Shown one piece after another: positions 8,051-16,439 of a DNA stretch of 16,439 bases (position 1 is its first letter; every line of letters starts with the position of its first letter). The translations under genes were made by a program, and so were the position numbers. This DNA comes from Aquificaceae bacterium (lineage in GTDB: Bacteria; Aquificota; Aquificia; Aquificales; Aquificaceae). The stretch is from the NCBI GenBank assembly GCA_027014185.1, contig JALWEK010000172.1, forward strand, positions 1-16,439, read 5' to 3'. A model generated the notes under the pieces. The model saw only the letters and a program-made list of their open reading frames with translations, was not told the DNA's origin and made no database searches.

Positions 8051-9841
8051 ATGAAAGTAGAGAGCCTCCCTATCTACTTCGGTTTTCCCTTTCCCCGCTG
8101 GTTCAAAGACTACTCTAAGGACGCCTTTGTAAGGGATCTGATAGCCGGGATAACGGTGGCCGCCGTTTACGTGCCCCAGGCGATGGCTTACGCCCTGCTC
8201 GCAGGCATGCCTCCCATAACGGGGCTCTACACAGCCTTCATAGCCACCATAATAGCAGCCCTCTTCGGAAGCTCGAGGTTCCTTGGAACCGGCCCCGTTG
8301 CCATGACCTGTCTGCTCTCTGCCTCAGTCCTGTTCAGTCTTCAGCTTGAACCTCAGTCGGATCAGTGGATAGCCTACATGGGCCTTCTGGCCCTTATGGT
8401 TGGCTTCGTTCGCCTCCTGGTGGGGCTTTTCAAGCTCGGGTTCGTTGTGGATCTGATCTCCAACAGCGTGGTGATTGGCTTTACCGCCGCGGGTGCGATG
8501 GTGATAGCCCTCTCCCAGTTCAAGCATATGCTCGGCTACCAGGTGGTCAACAGCACCCACATATTCACCGTTCTGGCTGACATAGTAAAGAAAATAGAGC
8601 TGACCAATCCCTACACCCTCGCCATAGGCGTGGGGGCGTACGCGATCATATGGGGAGCTAAGAAGATAAATCCCTACATCCCGGGTGCGCTGATAGCGGT
8701 CGCGGTGACCTCGGTGATAACCTACATACTCAACCTCCCCGAGAAGGGAGTGGCTATAGTCGGCAAGGTTCCCCAGGGCCTCCCGGATCCCACAATGCCT
8801 CCCTTGGACTTCCAGGTGATGAGCCAGATGTGGGGAGGAGCGCTGGTTGTGGCCTTCTTCGGTCTTATAGAGGCTGTCGCCATAGCCAAAACGCTGGCCA
8901 TCAGGACCGGAGACAAGTGGGACCCCAACCAGGAACTCATAGGTCAGGGGCTTGCGAACATAGCGGTATCCTTCTTCAAGGGCTTTCCAGCGGGAGGTTC
9001 CTTCTCGAGATCATCTCTCAACTTCGCTCTCGGAGCCAAGTCTCCCCTTGCGAGCATAATAACCGGCTCCCTCGTGGGGGTTACCCTCTTTCTATTGGCT
9101 CCGGCCTTCTACTACCTTCCCAAGGCTACCCTCGCCGCCGTGGTCCTCTCCGCGGTGATAAACCTGATAAGACCTCAGGACATACTCAGGCTCTATCGTA
9201 TAAACAAGCTCGACGGTATAGTGGCTGGGCTTACCTTTGCTTCCGTCTTCTTCATGGATCTCTGGGTAGCTATAACCCTCGGTGTGATCCTTTCTCTGGG
9301 GAGCTTCGTTTACAGGACCATGTATCCGAGGATAGTTATCCTATCGAGGGATCCAGAGTCGAGGACCTTCGTGAACGCTGAAAAAAGAGGCCTTCCCGAG
9401 TGTCCCCAGATACTCTACATAAGGCCCAACATGTCCATATACTTCGGAAACGCCCAGTACGTTTACGACTACATCCTTGAGAAAGCGCAGGAGAGACTCC
9501 AGAAGGGACCTCTAAAGTACGTTCTCATAGACATGGAAGCGGTGAACTACATAGACGCTACGGGTTCCGAGACGGTGATAAGGCTGGTTAAATCTCTCAG
9601 GAACCTAGGTGTGGAGGCCGCCTTCGCGAACATAGGTTGCGACGTATATCCGCTGCTGGAGAACGCGGGCTTTGACAAGGTCGCCAGGCACGAACTTGTC
9701 TTCGATTCCAAGGGCCAGTCGATAATAGAGCTCTTCAAGAGGATAGACCACGACTACTGCAGGAAGGAGTGCCCTTACGTGGTATTTCAGGAGTGTCTAG
9801 TTGTCAAGGAGGAGAGGAAGGAGGCGAAGAAAACAGCTTAG
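8051..9841 (+). CDS. SulP family anion transporter with STAS domain (first copy)
   Basis: A 596-residue inner-membrane transporter of the SulP/SLC26 family, whose members move sulfate, bicarbonate or other anions; the substrate cannot be read from the sequence. Seen: the family motif VPQAMAYALLAGMPPITGLY at the first helices (about 41-60), GLIEAVAIAKTL, and GFPAGGSFSRSSLN (311-324). Membrane helices run to about residue 420. A cytoplasmic STAS domain covers about 450-560 with IDATGSETV at its conserved turn. After it comes IDHDYC-x3-C-x7-C (C570, C574, C582; H567), a tail not typical of SulP proteins. Arg is mostly AGG and Ile mostly ATA, unlike the region left of groEL. The first plausible ATG at 8051 fits the family N-terminus. 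The second copy follows after 21 bases. Confidence 0.93.
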   Translation: MKVESLPIYFGFPFPRWFKDYSKDAFVRDLIAGITVAAVYVPQAMAYALLAGMPPITGLYTAFIATIIAALFGSSRFLGTGPVAMTCLLSASVLFSLQLEPQSDQWIAYMGLLALMVGFVRLLVGLFKLGFVVDLISNSVVIGFTAAGAMVIALSQFKHMLGYQVVNSTHIFTVLADIVKKIELTNPYTLAIGVGAYAIIWGAKKINPYIPGALIAVAVTSVITYILNLPEKGVAIVGKVPQGLPDPTMPPLDFQVMSQMWGGALVVAFFGLIEAVAIAKTLAIRTGDKWDPNQELIGQGLANIAVSFFKGFPAGGSFSRSSLNFALGAKSPLASIITGSLVGVTLFLLAPAFYYLPKATLAAVVLSAVINLIRPQDILRLYRINKLDGIVAGLTFASVFFMDLWVAITLGVILSLGSFVYRTMYPRIVILSRDPESRTFVNAEKRGLPECPQILYIRPNMSIYFGNAQYVYDYILEKAQERLQKGPLKYVLIDMEAVNYIDATGSETVIRLVKSLRNLGVEAAFANIGCDVYPLLENAGFDKVARHELVFDSKGQSIIELFKRIDHDYCRKECPYVVFQECLVVKEERKEAKKTA

Positions 9842-9862
9842 GATTTGAGTAAAATTTAAACG

Positions 9863-11950
9863 TTGCCAGATAGAATATTTCCATTCCTTCGCTGGCTGAG
9901 GACCTACAACAAAGAGACGGGAATCCGCGACTTCTTAGCCGGTCTAACGGTTGCCGTTGTCCTGGTTCCCCAATCGATGGCCTACGCAATGATAGCGGGC
10001 CTGCCTCCTGTAGTTGGCCTTTACGCCTCCGCCTTCGCCCCGGCGGTGGCAGCTCTCTGGGGTAGCTCTCCTCAACTCCAAACAGGCCCCGTTGCAATAG
10101 TTAGCTTGCTTGTATTTACCTCCCTCTCATCGCTGGCCGAACCAGAAACCGCTCAATTTGTTCATCTCGCTGCTCTGCTGGCTCTGCTCGTGGGTGTTTT
10201 CCAGCTCATTCTTGGGGTTTTTAGACTCGGCTTCCTGATGAACTTCGTATCACACGCTGTGGTTGTTGGGTTCTCTAACGCAGCTGCGATAATAATCGCT
10301 TCCACACAGATCCCCCACATCCTCGGAATAGAGATAGAGAAACACGAGTTCGTATTCAAAAACTTCTTCGAGATAGCCAAAAATATCGATGATGCTCATA
10401 TCTACACGGTTTTGATAGGAGTCCTATCTACAGTGTTTATACTCGTATCGCGGAAGCTACACCCCCTCTTCCCTGGGGCTCTCATAGCTGTTTTGATCTC
10501 AACTTTCCTCTCCTATAAGTTCAACCTTGAGAATGCAGGCGTGAAGGTTGTTGGAAACATCCCCTCTGGACTTCCTAACCCTTCCTTACCGAGTGTTGAT
10601 CTGGATATAGTAGATGAGCTTCTCGGACAAGCGATCGTTATAGCTATCATCGGCTTTATGGAGGCCTACGCTATAGCTAAAACCATGGCAGCTCAGACTA
10701 AGTACAAGCTCGACGTCGATCAGGAACTCGTTGGTCAGGGGCTTGCAAACCTGGTAAACAGCGTATTTAAGGGCTATCCTGTTAGCGGTTCCTTTTCAAG
10801 GAGCGCTGTTAACTTCGTTGCTGGTGCAAAGACGGGTATGTCGAGCGTTTTCACAAGCCTATTTGTAATACTTACCCTCTTCTTCTTCGCACCCGCACTA
10901 TACGCCCTGCCCAGAGCGGTCCTTGCGGCAGTAGTTATAGTAGCTGTGCTAGGTATAGTCAAGCCGAAGGCTTTTCTCGAGCTATACAAGACTAACCCTC
11001 AAGACGGTGTGGTTGCCGGAGTTACGTTCTTATCCGCTTTCATAATGAAGCCCGACTATGCCATTTTCATAGGGATACTTCTGTCCCTGATTCTTTTCCT
11101 CTGGCGCAGCGCACATCCGAGGATAGTTGTCCTGTCTAGGGATCCCAAAACGAGAACCTTCGTAAACGCGGACCTCTTCAATCTACCGAGCTGTCCGCAG
11201 ATAATATTTCTGAGGCCCGACGCGTCCCTTTACTTTGCGAACGTCGAACGCATAGTGGAGGACATAAACCTCTTCCTTAAGAGATACGCAGGCTCTTTAA
11301 GGTTTCTTCTCATCGATGCGGAATCGATAAACTATATAGATGCCACCGCCGTCGAGGTCTTGAGGGATTTTATAGAGGAAAAAGAGAAGACCGGGGTGAA
11401 GGTGTACTTCGTCAATCTTAAAACACCCGTCAGGCTCGTCCTCGAAAGGGCGGGCATCTTTAAACTCATAGGAGAGGACAGGGTATTTCCATCGAAGGGT
11501 TCGGCAGTTTCAAAGCTCTTTGGAATGATAGATCACGAATACTGTGGGTCAGAGTGCCCCTTCGCTGTATTCGATGAGTGCTATAAGGTAAAGGAGTTCG
11601 TCAAATTTAGACCTGGAGACGAGGATCTAATCAGAAAGCTCTATCACATCCTAAGCTCCAATGAAGATATAAAGGTGTTTATAGGAAACAAGGACCGGAC
11701 CCTTCTGATATCCTACAACAGACATAACTTTGAGTTGAACGCGGACGACTTCCTCGTGGATGAGAAGGGAAGGATCTACCTTACACCCTCCAAGGTGATC
11801 CTAATAGATGGAAGATTCTTAACGATAGGTCAGGTCGTAAGGGATCTTGGTTTCAATCTCTTGAACGGAAACCCTATACTTGGGAGCTCGCCCGAAGAAG
11901 CGGCAAGGAACGTAGATAGGATAATAAAGGCCTTCGGAGAGCAGAGCTAA
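9863..11950 (+). CDS. SulP family anion transporter with STAS domain and extra C-terminal domain (second copy)
   Basis: A 695-residue paralogue of the upstream gene. An in-frame stop at 9857 rules out a longer start, and the first ATG is too far inside the membrane core, so the TTG at 9863 is chosen. Seen: [20 protein letters not shown] (35-54), [26 protein letters not shown] (304-317), STAS at about 443-545 with [10 protein letters not shown], then the same IDHEYC-x3-C-x7-C motif (C561, C565, C573; H558). Unlike copy one, about 115 further residues follow (580-695), soluble and mixed alpha/beta, ending in a helical segment; I recognise no family. The base composition looks more AT-rich and codon use less strict than in copy one. 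Probably co-transcribed with it; no terminator lies between or after. Confidence 0.92.
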   Translation: MPDRIFPFLRWLRTYNKETGIRDFLAGLTVAVVLVPQSMAYAMIAGLPPVVGLYASAFAPAVAALWGSSPQLQTGPVAIVSLLVFTSLSSLAEPETAQFVHLAALLALLVGVFQLILGVFRLGFLMNFVSHAVVVGFSNAAAIIIASTQIPHILGIEIEKHEFVFKNFFEIAKNIDDAHIYTVLIGVLSTVFILVSRKLHPLFPGALIAVLISTFLSYKFNLENAGVKVVGNIPSGLPNPSLPSVDLDIVDELLGQAIVIAIIGFMEAYAIAKTMAAQTKYKLDVDQELVGQGLANLVNSVFKGYPVSGSFSRSAVNFVAGAKTGMSSVFTSLFVILTLFFFAPALYALPRAVLAAVVIVAVLGIVKPKAFLELYKTNPQDGVVAGVTFLSAFIMKPDYAIFIGILLSLILFLWRSAHPRIVVLSRDPKTRTFVNADLFNLPSCPQIIFLRPDASLYFANVERIVEDINLFLKRYAGSLRFLLIDAESINYIDATAVEVLRDFIEEKEKTGVKVYFVNLKTPVRLVLERAGIFKLIGEDRVFPSKGSAVSKLFGMIDHEYCGSECPFAVFDECYKVKEFVKFRPGDEDLIRKLYHILSSNEDIKVFIGNKDRTLLISYNRHNFELNADDFLVDEKGRIYLTPSKVILIDGRFLTIGQVVRDLGFNLLNGNPILGSSPEEAARNVDRIIKAFGEQS

Positions 11951-12882
11951 AGTTTACGCTTGAACCACTCTATCGTTCTCCTCAAGCCTTCCCTAACGGG
12001 GGTTTTAGGCTCCCATCCAAGAATACTCTTCGCCTTCGTTATATCGGGTCTCCTCCTGTCCGGATCGTCTTCCGGTCTCTCCTTGAAAACTATATCCGAG
12101 CCGCTTCCGGTAAGCTCCTTTATAAGTTTGGCTAGCTCCAGGACGGTGTACTCCTCCGGGTTTCCGAGGTTGAAAACCTCTCCCTCTATACCTTCCTTCA
12201 CCGCGAGCCTGTAGATACCCTCCACGAGATCCTCTATGTAGCAGAAGCTCCTCGTCTGGGAGCCGTCTCCGTAAACCGTTATCGGCTTTCCCGTGAGGGC
12301 CTGGTATATGAAGTTCGGCACGACCCTACCGTCGTTTATCCTCATCCTCGGCCCGTAGGTGTTGAATATCCTCGCTATCCTCACGTCTATACCGTGTTCC
12401 CTGTGGTATGCCATCGAGAGGGCTTCCGAGAACCTCTTGGCCTCGTCGTAAACGCTCCTCGGGCCTATCGGGTTCACCTTTCCCCAGTAAGTTTCGGGCT
12501 GGGGGTGGACCTGTGGGTTGCCGTATATCTCCGATGTGGAGGCGAGAAGGTACCGAGCTTCCTTGGTTTTCGCAAGGCCGAGGGTGTGGAGAGTCCCCAG
12601 GGAGTCCACCTTCATAGTGTGTATGGGATGGTTCAGGTAGTCCACCGGAGAGGCGGGGCAGGCGAAGTGGAGTATGAGATCGAGATCACCCTCCACGTAG
12701 ATGAAGTTGGTAACGTCGTACTTGATGAAGGTAAAGTTCTCGTTTCCGAACAGGTGTGATATGTTCTCGGGCGTTCCCGTCAGGAAGTTGTCCATCCCTA
12801 TAACCTCGTGCCCTTCCCTCAGAAATCGCTCGCAGAGATGGGACCCTATGAAACCAGCCGCCCCGGTTATAAGGACACGCAT
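11947..12882 (-). CDS. UDP-glucuronate decarboxylase (UDP-xylose synthase), extended SDR
   Basis: A 311-residue NAD-dependent extended short-chain dehydrogenase. The family oxidises and decarboxylates UDP-glucuronate, then reduces the intermediate to UDP-xylose for surface polysaccharides. Seen: the Rossmann motif GAAGFIG (7-13), STSEIYG with E118, the catalytic SVYDEAK (Y145, K149), [18 protein letters not shown] and [18 protein letters not shown], and the [14 protein letters not shown] region holding the Arg that corresponds to the catalytic Arg of UXS enzymes. The high match to UXS-specific strings separates it from dTDP-glucose dehydratase. A TTG two codons earlier (12888) is possible, but the ATG at 12882 gives the normal N-terminus MRVLITG. 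It starts 6 bases after the MFS stop, so it is the last gene of a minus-strand operon. Its TAG stop overlaps the TAA of the convergent SulP gene. Confidence 0.93.
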   Translation of the reverse strand: MRVLITGAAGFIGSHLCERFLREGHEVIGMDNFLTGTPENISHLFGNENFTFIKYDVTNFIYVEGDLDLILHFACPASPVDYLNHPIHTMKVDSLGTLHTLGLAKTKEARYLLASTSEIYGNPQVHPQPETYWGKVNPIGPRSVYDEAKRFSEALSMAYHREHGIDVRIARIFNTYGPRMRINDGRVVPNFIYQALTGKPITVYGDGSQTRSFCYIEDLVEGIYRLAVKEGIEGEVFNLGNPEEYTVLELAKLIKELTGSGSDIVFKERPEDDPDRRRPDITKAKSILGWEPKTPVREGLRRTIEWFKRKL

Positions 12883-12888
12883 GAGCAA

Positions 12889-13998
12889 CTATTTTAAGGC
12901 AAACCTGTAAAGGATAAGGCCGATCAGTGGAAACACGAACATAAGCGAAGCGGACAGCCTGAAGTTGTCGCCTGTTAAGAATAGAAGCGGGGCCCACAGG
13001 AACAATCCCGTAGTGGAGGCCACCCTCTCCGTTAGGGACAGGAAGGAGAGCCTCACCGACGCCTCCCCTTCCGGGAACTCCTGTAAGATCAGAACCCTCG
13101 AGGTTGTCCAGAGATGTGCCAAGGAGAGGCCGGCAAGCGAACCTATAAAGAGGACGGCCTCCTTGGGAACAAATGGGAGTAAGAGAAGGAACAGTATCCA
13201 GAGGAAGAAACCGATGGGAAACACCTTCCTAACGCCCAGGGAGTCAGTCAAGAGACCCCATAAAGGCCCACCCACGACCCCGCCTAGAGCTGACATGCCT
13301 ATGACCCTGTATATCTCGGCCCTACCGAGGGAGTAAACCTCTCTGAGGTAAACGCCCATCATGGCTATAAGGGTGTTGGCCACCTCCGTCATGCAGAGGA
13401 TAGAAAGGACAAGGAGAAGAAACCTCTTATCTTTGAACACGCCCTTTACGCTTACCTCACTCACAACCTTAGGGTTTTCCAGAAAGAACAGGGAGGGTAA
13501 GAAGAGAACGAAGAAGATCAGGGCTACCTGCATGTATATATACGGCTCCCTCAAACGTTCGGCGAGAAACAAGAGGGCGAAGGCCGAACCTACGTAGCCT
13601 AAAGCCACACCGAAGCCGGAGGTCTTTCCCCTGCTTTCGAATCCAAGAAGCATGGAGTTGTAAAAGACGAAAGCCTGCTGGTGAGATACAGCCATGATGA
13701 GGAAGAAAAGGAGCGCTGCCAGAGGCATCCCGTAAAAAAGGCCTATGGAGGCGCAAAAGAGCGCTGTAAGTACGGAGAATAGAATGAAGAAACGCTTTCT
13801 CAGTGCTGACCTGTCCGCCAGCCTTCCGAGGTACAGGGCGAGGGCGAAGGATATCAGGAAGGCAAGACCGTAAGTCAGGCTGTAGGCCTTTGTGTCTATG
13901 TGCTGAGTTATGTATAGGGGGAAGAAGGTGGAGAAGACGAGGGCACCGAGGATCGTCTCCCCGGTGTCAAAGAGGGCGAAGGCTAGGCTTCTCTTCAC
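12889..13998 (-). CDS. Major facilitator superfamily transporter
   Basis: A 369-residue integral membrane protein, mostly hydrophobic, with about 11-12 predicted helices. Seen: [18 protein letters not shown] in helix 1; the loop 2-3 MFS signature [12 protein letters not shown]; and its echo in the second half, [12 protein letters not shown], after a central charged loop ([17 protein letters not shown]) marking the halves. The substrate is unknown; the first-helix style resembles UMF1/Atg22-like members, which is a weak guess. The GTG start at 13998 overlaps the TGA stop of gltB as GTGA, a sign of translational coupling. It is shorter than the usual 400 or more residues, but both halves are present. 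It was placed with glutamate synthase and a sugar-nucleotide enzyme; no shared pathway is obvious. Confidence 0.88.
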   Translation of the reverse strand: MKRSLAFALFDTGETILGALVFSTFFPLYITQHIDTKAYSLTYGLAFLISFALALYLGRLADRSALRKRFFILFSVLTALFCASIGLFYGMPLAALLFFLIMAVSHQQAFVFYNSMLLGFESRGKTSGFGVALGYVGSAFALLFLAERLREPYIYMQVALIFFVLFLPSLFFLENPKVVSEVSVKGVFKDKRFLLLVLSILCMTEVANTLIAMMGVYLREVYSLGRAEIYRVIGMSALGGVVGGPLWGLLTDSLGVRKVFPIGFFLWILFLLLLPFVPKEAVLFIGSLAGLSLAHLWTTSRVLILQEFPEGEASVRLSFLSLTERVASTTGLFLWAPLLFLTGDNFRLSASLMFVFPLIGLILYRFALK

Positions 13999-16439
13999 CT
14001 GCTTAAGATCTCTACCTCACATACGTCCGACTCTCCGTATGGATCCCTCTTGCACTGCTCGAGGGGTATGACCTTCCAAAACTTGCCGAGAAACTCCTCG
14101 AAGTTGGAAAGTATCTCCTTGGCCCTGGGGCTACCCGTGTAGTTGTAGTGTCTCTCTATAAGGCTCCTGAGCTCTTCTATTTCGTCCTCCCCAACGAGCC
14201 TCCTCGCATACACGTAGGAATAGTTGAGCTTATGCTCGAGGGTTCCGCTCTCATCGAGTATGTAAGCGTGCCCTCCGGTCATTCCTCCGCCCACGTTGTA
14301 GCCAACCTCACCGAGGGATACGATTATCCCTCCCGTCATGTATTCGCAAAGGTGGTGCCCTGTTCCCTCGACGACCGCAGTAGCTCCGCTGTTCCTTACC
14401 CCGAACCTCTCACCTGCCCTTCCTGCCGCGTACATCTCCCCGCCTATCGCCCCGTAGAGGCATGTGTTGCCCATTATCACGTTCTCGTGGGTGTTCTCCA
14501 CACCCTCTGGAACAAGGATTATCTTGCCTCCCCACATACCTTTGCCGACGTAATCGTTGGCATCCCCTATGAGCTTCAGGGTTACACCCCTGTGGTTGAA
14601 GGCTCCGAAGCTCTGACCCGCGGTTCCCCTGAAGGTGAGCTTTATAGTGTCTTCCGGAAGCCCCTCGTCCCTGTACTTAACGGCTATGTGGTAGTTGATC
14701 TTGGTGGGTATGGTTCTGTGGACGTTCCTTATCTCGTACTCCTTCTCGAAGGGCTCTCCCCTCTCTATATAGGGCAGAACGTCCTTGAGTATCTCGTCGT
14801 TGAAGTTGGGGGCGGAGTTGTCGTTTCTCTCGACGAGGCACCTCCTGGGCCTGTCCTCCGGGTATCCTTCCAAGAGGGCCTCCACCTTTATCCTCTTCGA
14901 GCCGGGGAACTCGTCGTATCTGACGACCTCTATGAGATCGGTCCTGCCTATTATCTCGTCGAGGCTCCTCACACCCATCTGGGCGAGGATCTCCCTGACC
15001 TCCCTCGCAACAGCCCTGAAGTAGGCCATAACGTTTTCCACCTTTCCCTTGAACTTGGCCCTGTACTTGGGATCCTGAGTGGCCACCCCGGTGGGACAGG
15101 TATTGAGGTGGCAGGCCCTCGCCATCACGCAGCCTTCCGCTATCATGGCGGCTGTTCCGAAGCCGAACTCCTCCGCACCCAGAAGCGCCCCTATTATCAC
15201 ATCCTTGCCGGTCCTCATACCGCCGTCTATCCTCACCCTTATCTTGTCCCTGAGATCGTTCTCCATCAGCATCCGCTGGGTTTCCATCAGCCCTATCTCC
15301 CAGTAGTTGCCCGCGTTCTTTATGGAAGAGTAAGGTGAGGCCCCCGTTCCGCCCTCAGCACCGCTTATCTGGACTATGTCCGCGTAGGCCTTAGCAACTC
15401 CAGCCGCTATCGTTCCCACACCGTGTTCGGCGACCAGCTTTACGCACACCCTCGCCTCGGGGTTTGCCTGCTTGAGGTCGTGTATGAGCTGGGCTAGGTC
15501 CTCGATAGAGTAGATGTCGTGGTGGGGAGGGGGGGATATGAGCGTCACTCCGGGCTGGGAGTGTCTTAGCTTGGCTATGTACTCGTTCACCTTGTGTCCG
15601 GGGAGCTGTCCACCCTCGCCGGGCTTTGCACCCTGGGCGATCTTTATCTCGATATCTTTTGCGCTCGCAAGGTACGTGGGTGTTACACCGAACCTACCGC
15701 TCGCCACCTGCTTTATGGCGGAGTTCTTTATGGTCCAGTATCTCTTGGGATCCTCTCCGCCTTCTCCAGAGTTGGACTTCATCCCGAGCCTGTTGCAGGC
15801 CTCGGCTATAACCTCGTGAGCCTCCGGAGATAGAGCGCCCAGAGACATACCTCCGGTGACGAACCTCTTTAGGATCTCCTCCTCGGGCTCCACCTCCTCT
15901 ATGGGGATAGGCTTTTCCGCCTTCCTGTAGGTCAGGAGGTGCCTTATGAATGTGGGGTGCTGGGAGTTGGCGAGCTCCGAGAACTTCTTGTAGTCCTCGT
16001 AGTCTTTAGTCTCTAAGAACTTGTGGAGGGCCCTCACAACGTGGGGGGACCATGCGTGGAACTCTCCACCCTTTCTGAACTTCATGTCCCCGCCGTAGTC
16101 GAGCTTCGGCTCCTCTGTTTCGTAGGCGGCGTTGTGCCTTGCCAGTGTGGAGACCTCTATCTCCTCTATCCCGTCCGCCTCTAAAGTTACAGGCGTTCCC
16201 GTGAAGAACTTCTCCACCACGTCTCTGTTGAGGCAGACCGTGTCGAATATCTGGGCACCGTGGTAGGAGTTGAGGGTGGATATGCCCATCTTGGACATGA
16301 TCTTGAGAAGCCCGTCCTCGAGGGCCTTCTTGTAGTTGAAGACCGCCTCCTCGTAGTGGATCTCGAGCTTACCCTTGTCGCAGAGCTCCTTTATGGTCTC
16401 GTAGGCGAGGTAGGGGTAAACGGCGCTCGCCCCGTATCC
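13995..16439 (-). CDS. gltB: Glutamate synthase large subunit, C-terminal part (5' end outside window)
   Basis: The frame stays open to the window edge, giving 814 residues; the N-terminal glutaminase domain is outside. The enzyme makes two glutamates from glutamine and 2-oxoglutarate in ammonia assimilation. Seen: the end of the central domain (GYGASAVYPYLAYETI at the edge), the FMN-binding synthase barrel with LISPPPHHDIYSIEDLAQL, AEHGVGTIAAGVAKA and SGAEGGTGASPYSSIKNAG, the 3Fe-4S ligands C-x5-C-x4-C in CVMARACHLNTCPTG (about 15096-15131), and the C-terminal GXGXG beta-helix with GTAGQSFGAF, GDANDYVGKGMWGGKI and NVGGGMTGG. The small subunit GltD is not in the window. Codon use is AGG/ATA-rich as in the SulP genes. 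First gene seen of the minus-strand operon gltB-MFS-UDP-glucuronate decarboxylase. Confidence 0.96.
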   Translation of the reverse strand, partial: GYGASAVYPYLAYETIKELCDKGKLEIHYEEAVFNYKKALEDGLLKIMSKMGISTLNSYHGAQIFDTVCLNRDVVEKFFTGTPVTLEADGIEEIEVSTLARHNAAYETEEPKLDYGGDMKFRKGGEFHAWSPHVVRALHKFLETKDYEDYKKFSELANSQHPTFIRHLLTYRKAEKPIPIEEVEPEEEILKRFVTGGMSLGALSPEAHEVIAEACNRLGMKSNSGEGGEDPKRYWTIKNSAIKQVASGRFGVTPTYLASAKDIEIKIAQGAKPGEGGQLPGHKVNEYIAKLRHSQPGVTLISPPPHHDIYSIEDLAQLIHDLKQANPEARVCVKLVAEHGVGTIAAGVAKAYADIVQISGAEGGTGASPYSSIKNAGNYWEIGLMETQRMLMENDLRDKIRVRIDGGMRTGKDVIIGALLGAEEFGFGTAAMIAEGCVMARACHLNTCPTGVATQDPKYRAKFKGKVENVMAYFRAVAREVREILAQMGVRSLDEIIGRTDLIEVVRYDEFPGSKRIKVEALLEGYPEDRPRRCLVERNDNSAPNFNDEILKDVLPYIERGEPFEKEYEIRNVHRTIPTKINYHIAVKYRDEGLPEDTIKLTFRGTAGQSFGAFNHRGVTLKLIGDANDYVGKGMWGGKIILVPEGVENTHENVIMGNTCLYGAIGGEMYAAGRAGERFGVRNSGATAVVEGTGHHLCEYMTGGIIVSLGEVGYNVGGGMTGGHAYILDESGTLEHKLNYSYVYARRLVGEDEIEELRSLIERHYNYTGSPRAKEILSNFEEFLGKFWKVIPLEQCKRDPYGESDVCEVEILSR

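Noticed and set aside
12394..12759. Plus-strand frame within the UDP-glucuronate decarboxylase gene
   Set aside because: Antisense shadow with no motif.
14148..15338. 396-residue plus-strand open frame inside gltB
   Set aside because: Antisense shadow of a clear glutamate synthase; its product shows no recognisable domain.

Overview
The window looks like two pieces of thermophile-like bacterial DNA that meet inside one groEL gene. The left part (1 to about 7400) is all plus-strand. It carries the C-terminal end of a radical SAM protein; a tight four-gene run (PAS/HisKA protein lacking an ATPase domain, a small unknown protein, a START-like DUF2505-type protein, glyA); then deoB, fxsA and the start of groEL. 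Its protein styles suggest a Desulfobacterota/Thermodesulfobacteria-type bacterium, and Arg is mostly written CGN. The right part (about 7470 to the end) favours AGG/AGA for Arg and ATA for Ile. It carries the end of groEL, a tandem pair of SulP anion transporters on the plus strand, and a minus-strand run gltB -> MFS transporter -> UDP-glucuronate decarboxylase. This style suggests an Aquificales-type autotroph (Hydrogenobacter/Thermocrinis-like). Both taxonomic guesses are inference from sequence style, not from a search.

The codon switch inside groEL is sharp. By eye, codons 1-368 use CGN for 16 of 18 Arg and ATA for 2 of 32 Ile. From codon 369 on, all 5 Arg codons are AGG/AGA and 6 of 9 Ile codons are ATA. 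The switch falls in the very conserved stretch before the GIVPGGG motif, and the GroEL tail lacks the GGM repeat usual in proteobacterial GroELs. The likeliest explanation is a chimeric metagenome assembly joined at a conserved stretch; the alternative is real homologous replacement of the groEL 3' half.

Layout: 1-459 radical SAM end; 528-4175 sensor-like/unknown/START-like/glyA operon; 4221-5916 deoB and fxsA; 5917-6288 groEL leader with hairpins and a strong Shine-Dalgarno but no groES; 6289-7929 groEL; 7954-7977 a strong intrinsic terminator; 7985-8039 an operator-like inverted repeat and a -10 box; 8051-11950 two SulP transporters; 11947-16439 (minus) UDP-glucuronate decarboxylase, MFS and partial gltB. 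The SulP pair and the minus-strand operon converge with overlapping stop codons.

Functionally the left part combines one-carbon metabolism (GlyA), deoxyribose/ribose-phosphate salvage (DeoB), a membrane protein (FxsA), chaperonin and an unusual sensor-like protein. The right part combines anion transport, nitrogen assimilation (glutamate synthase) and UDP-xylose-type sugar nucleotide synthesis. No CRISPR array, tRNA, rRNA, insertion sequence or phage gene was seen. The most distinctive points beyond the groEL mosaic are a shared C-terminal His/Cys motif in both SulP proteins, an unrecognised extra domain on the second SulP, and the HisKA protein with no kinase domain.
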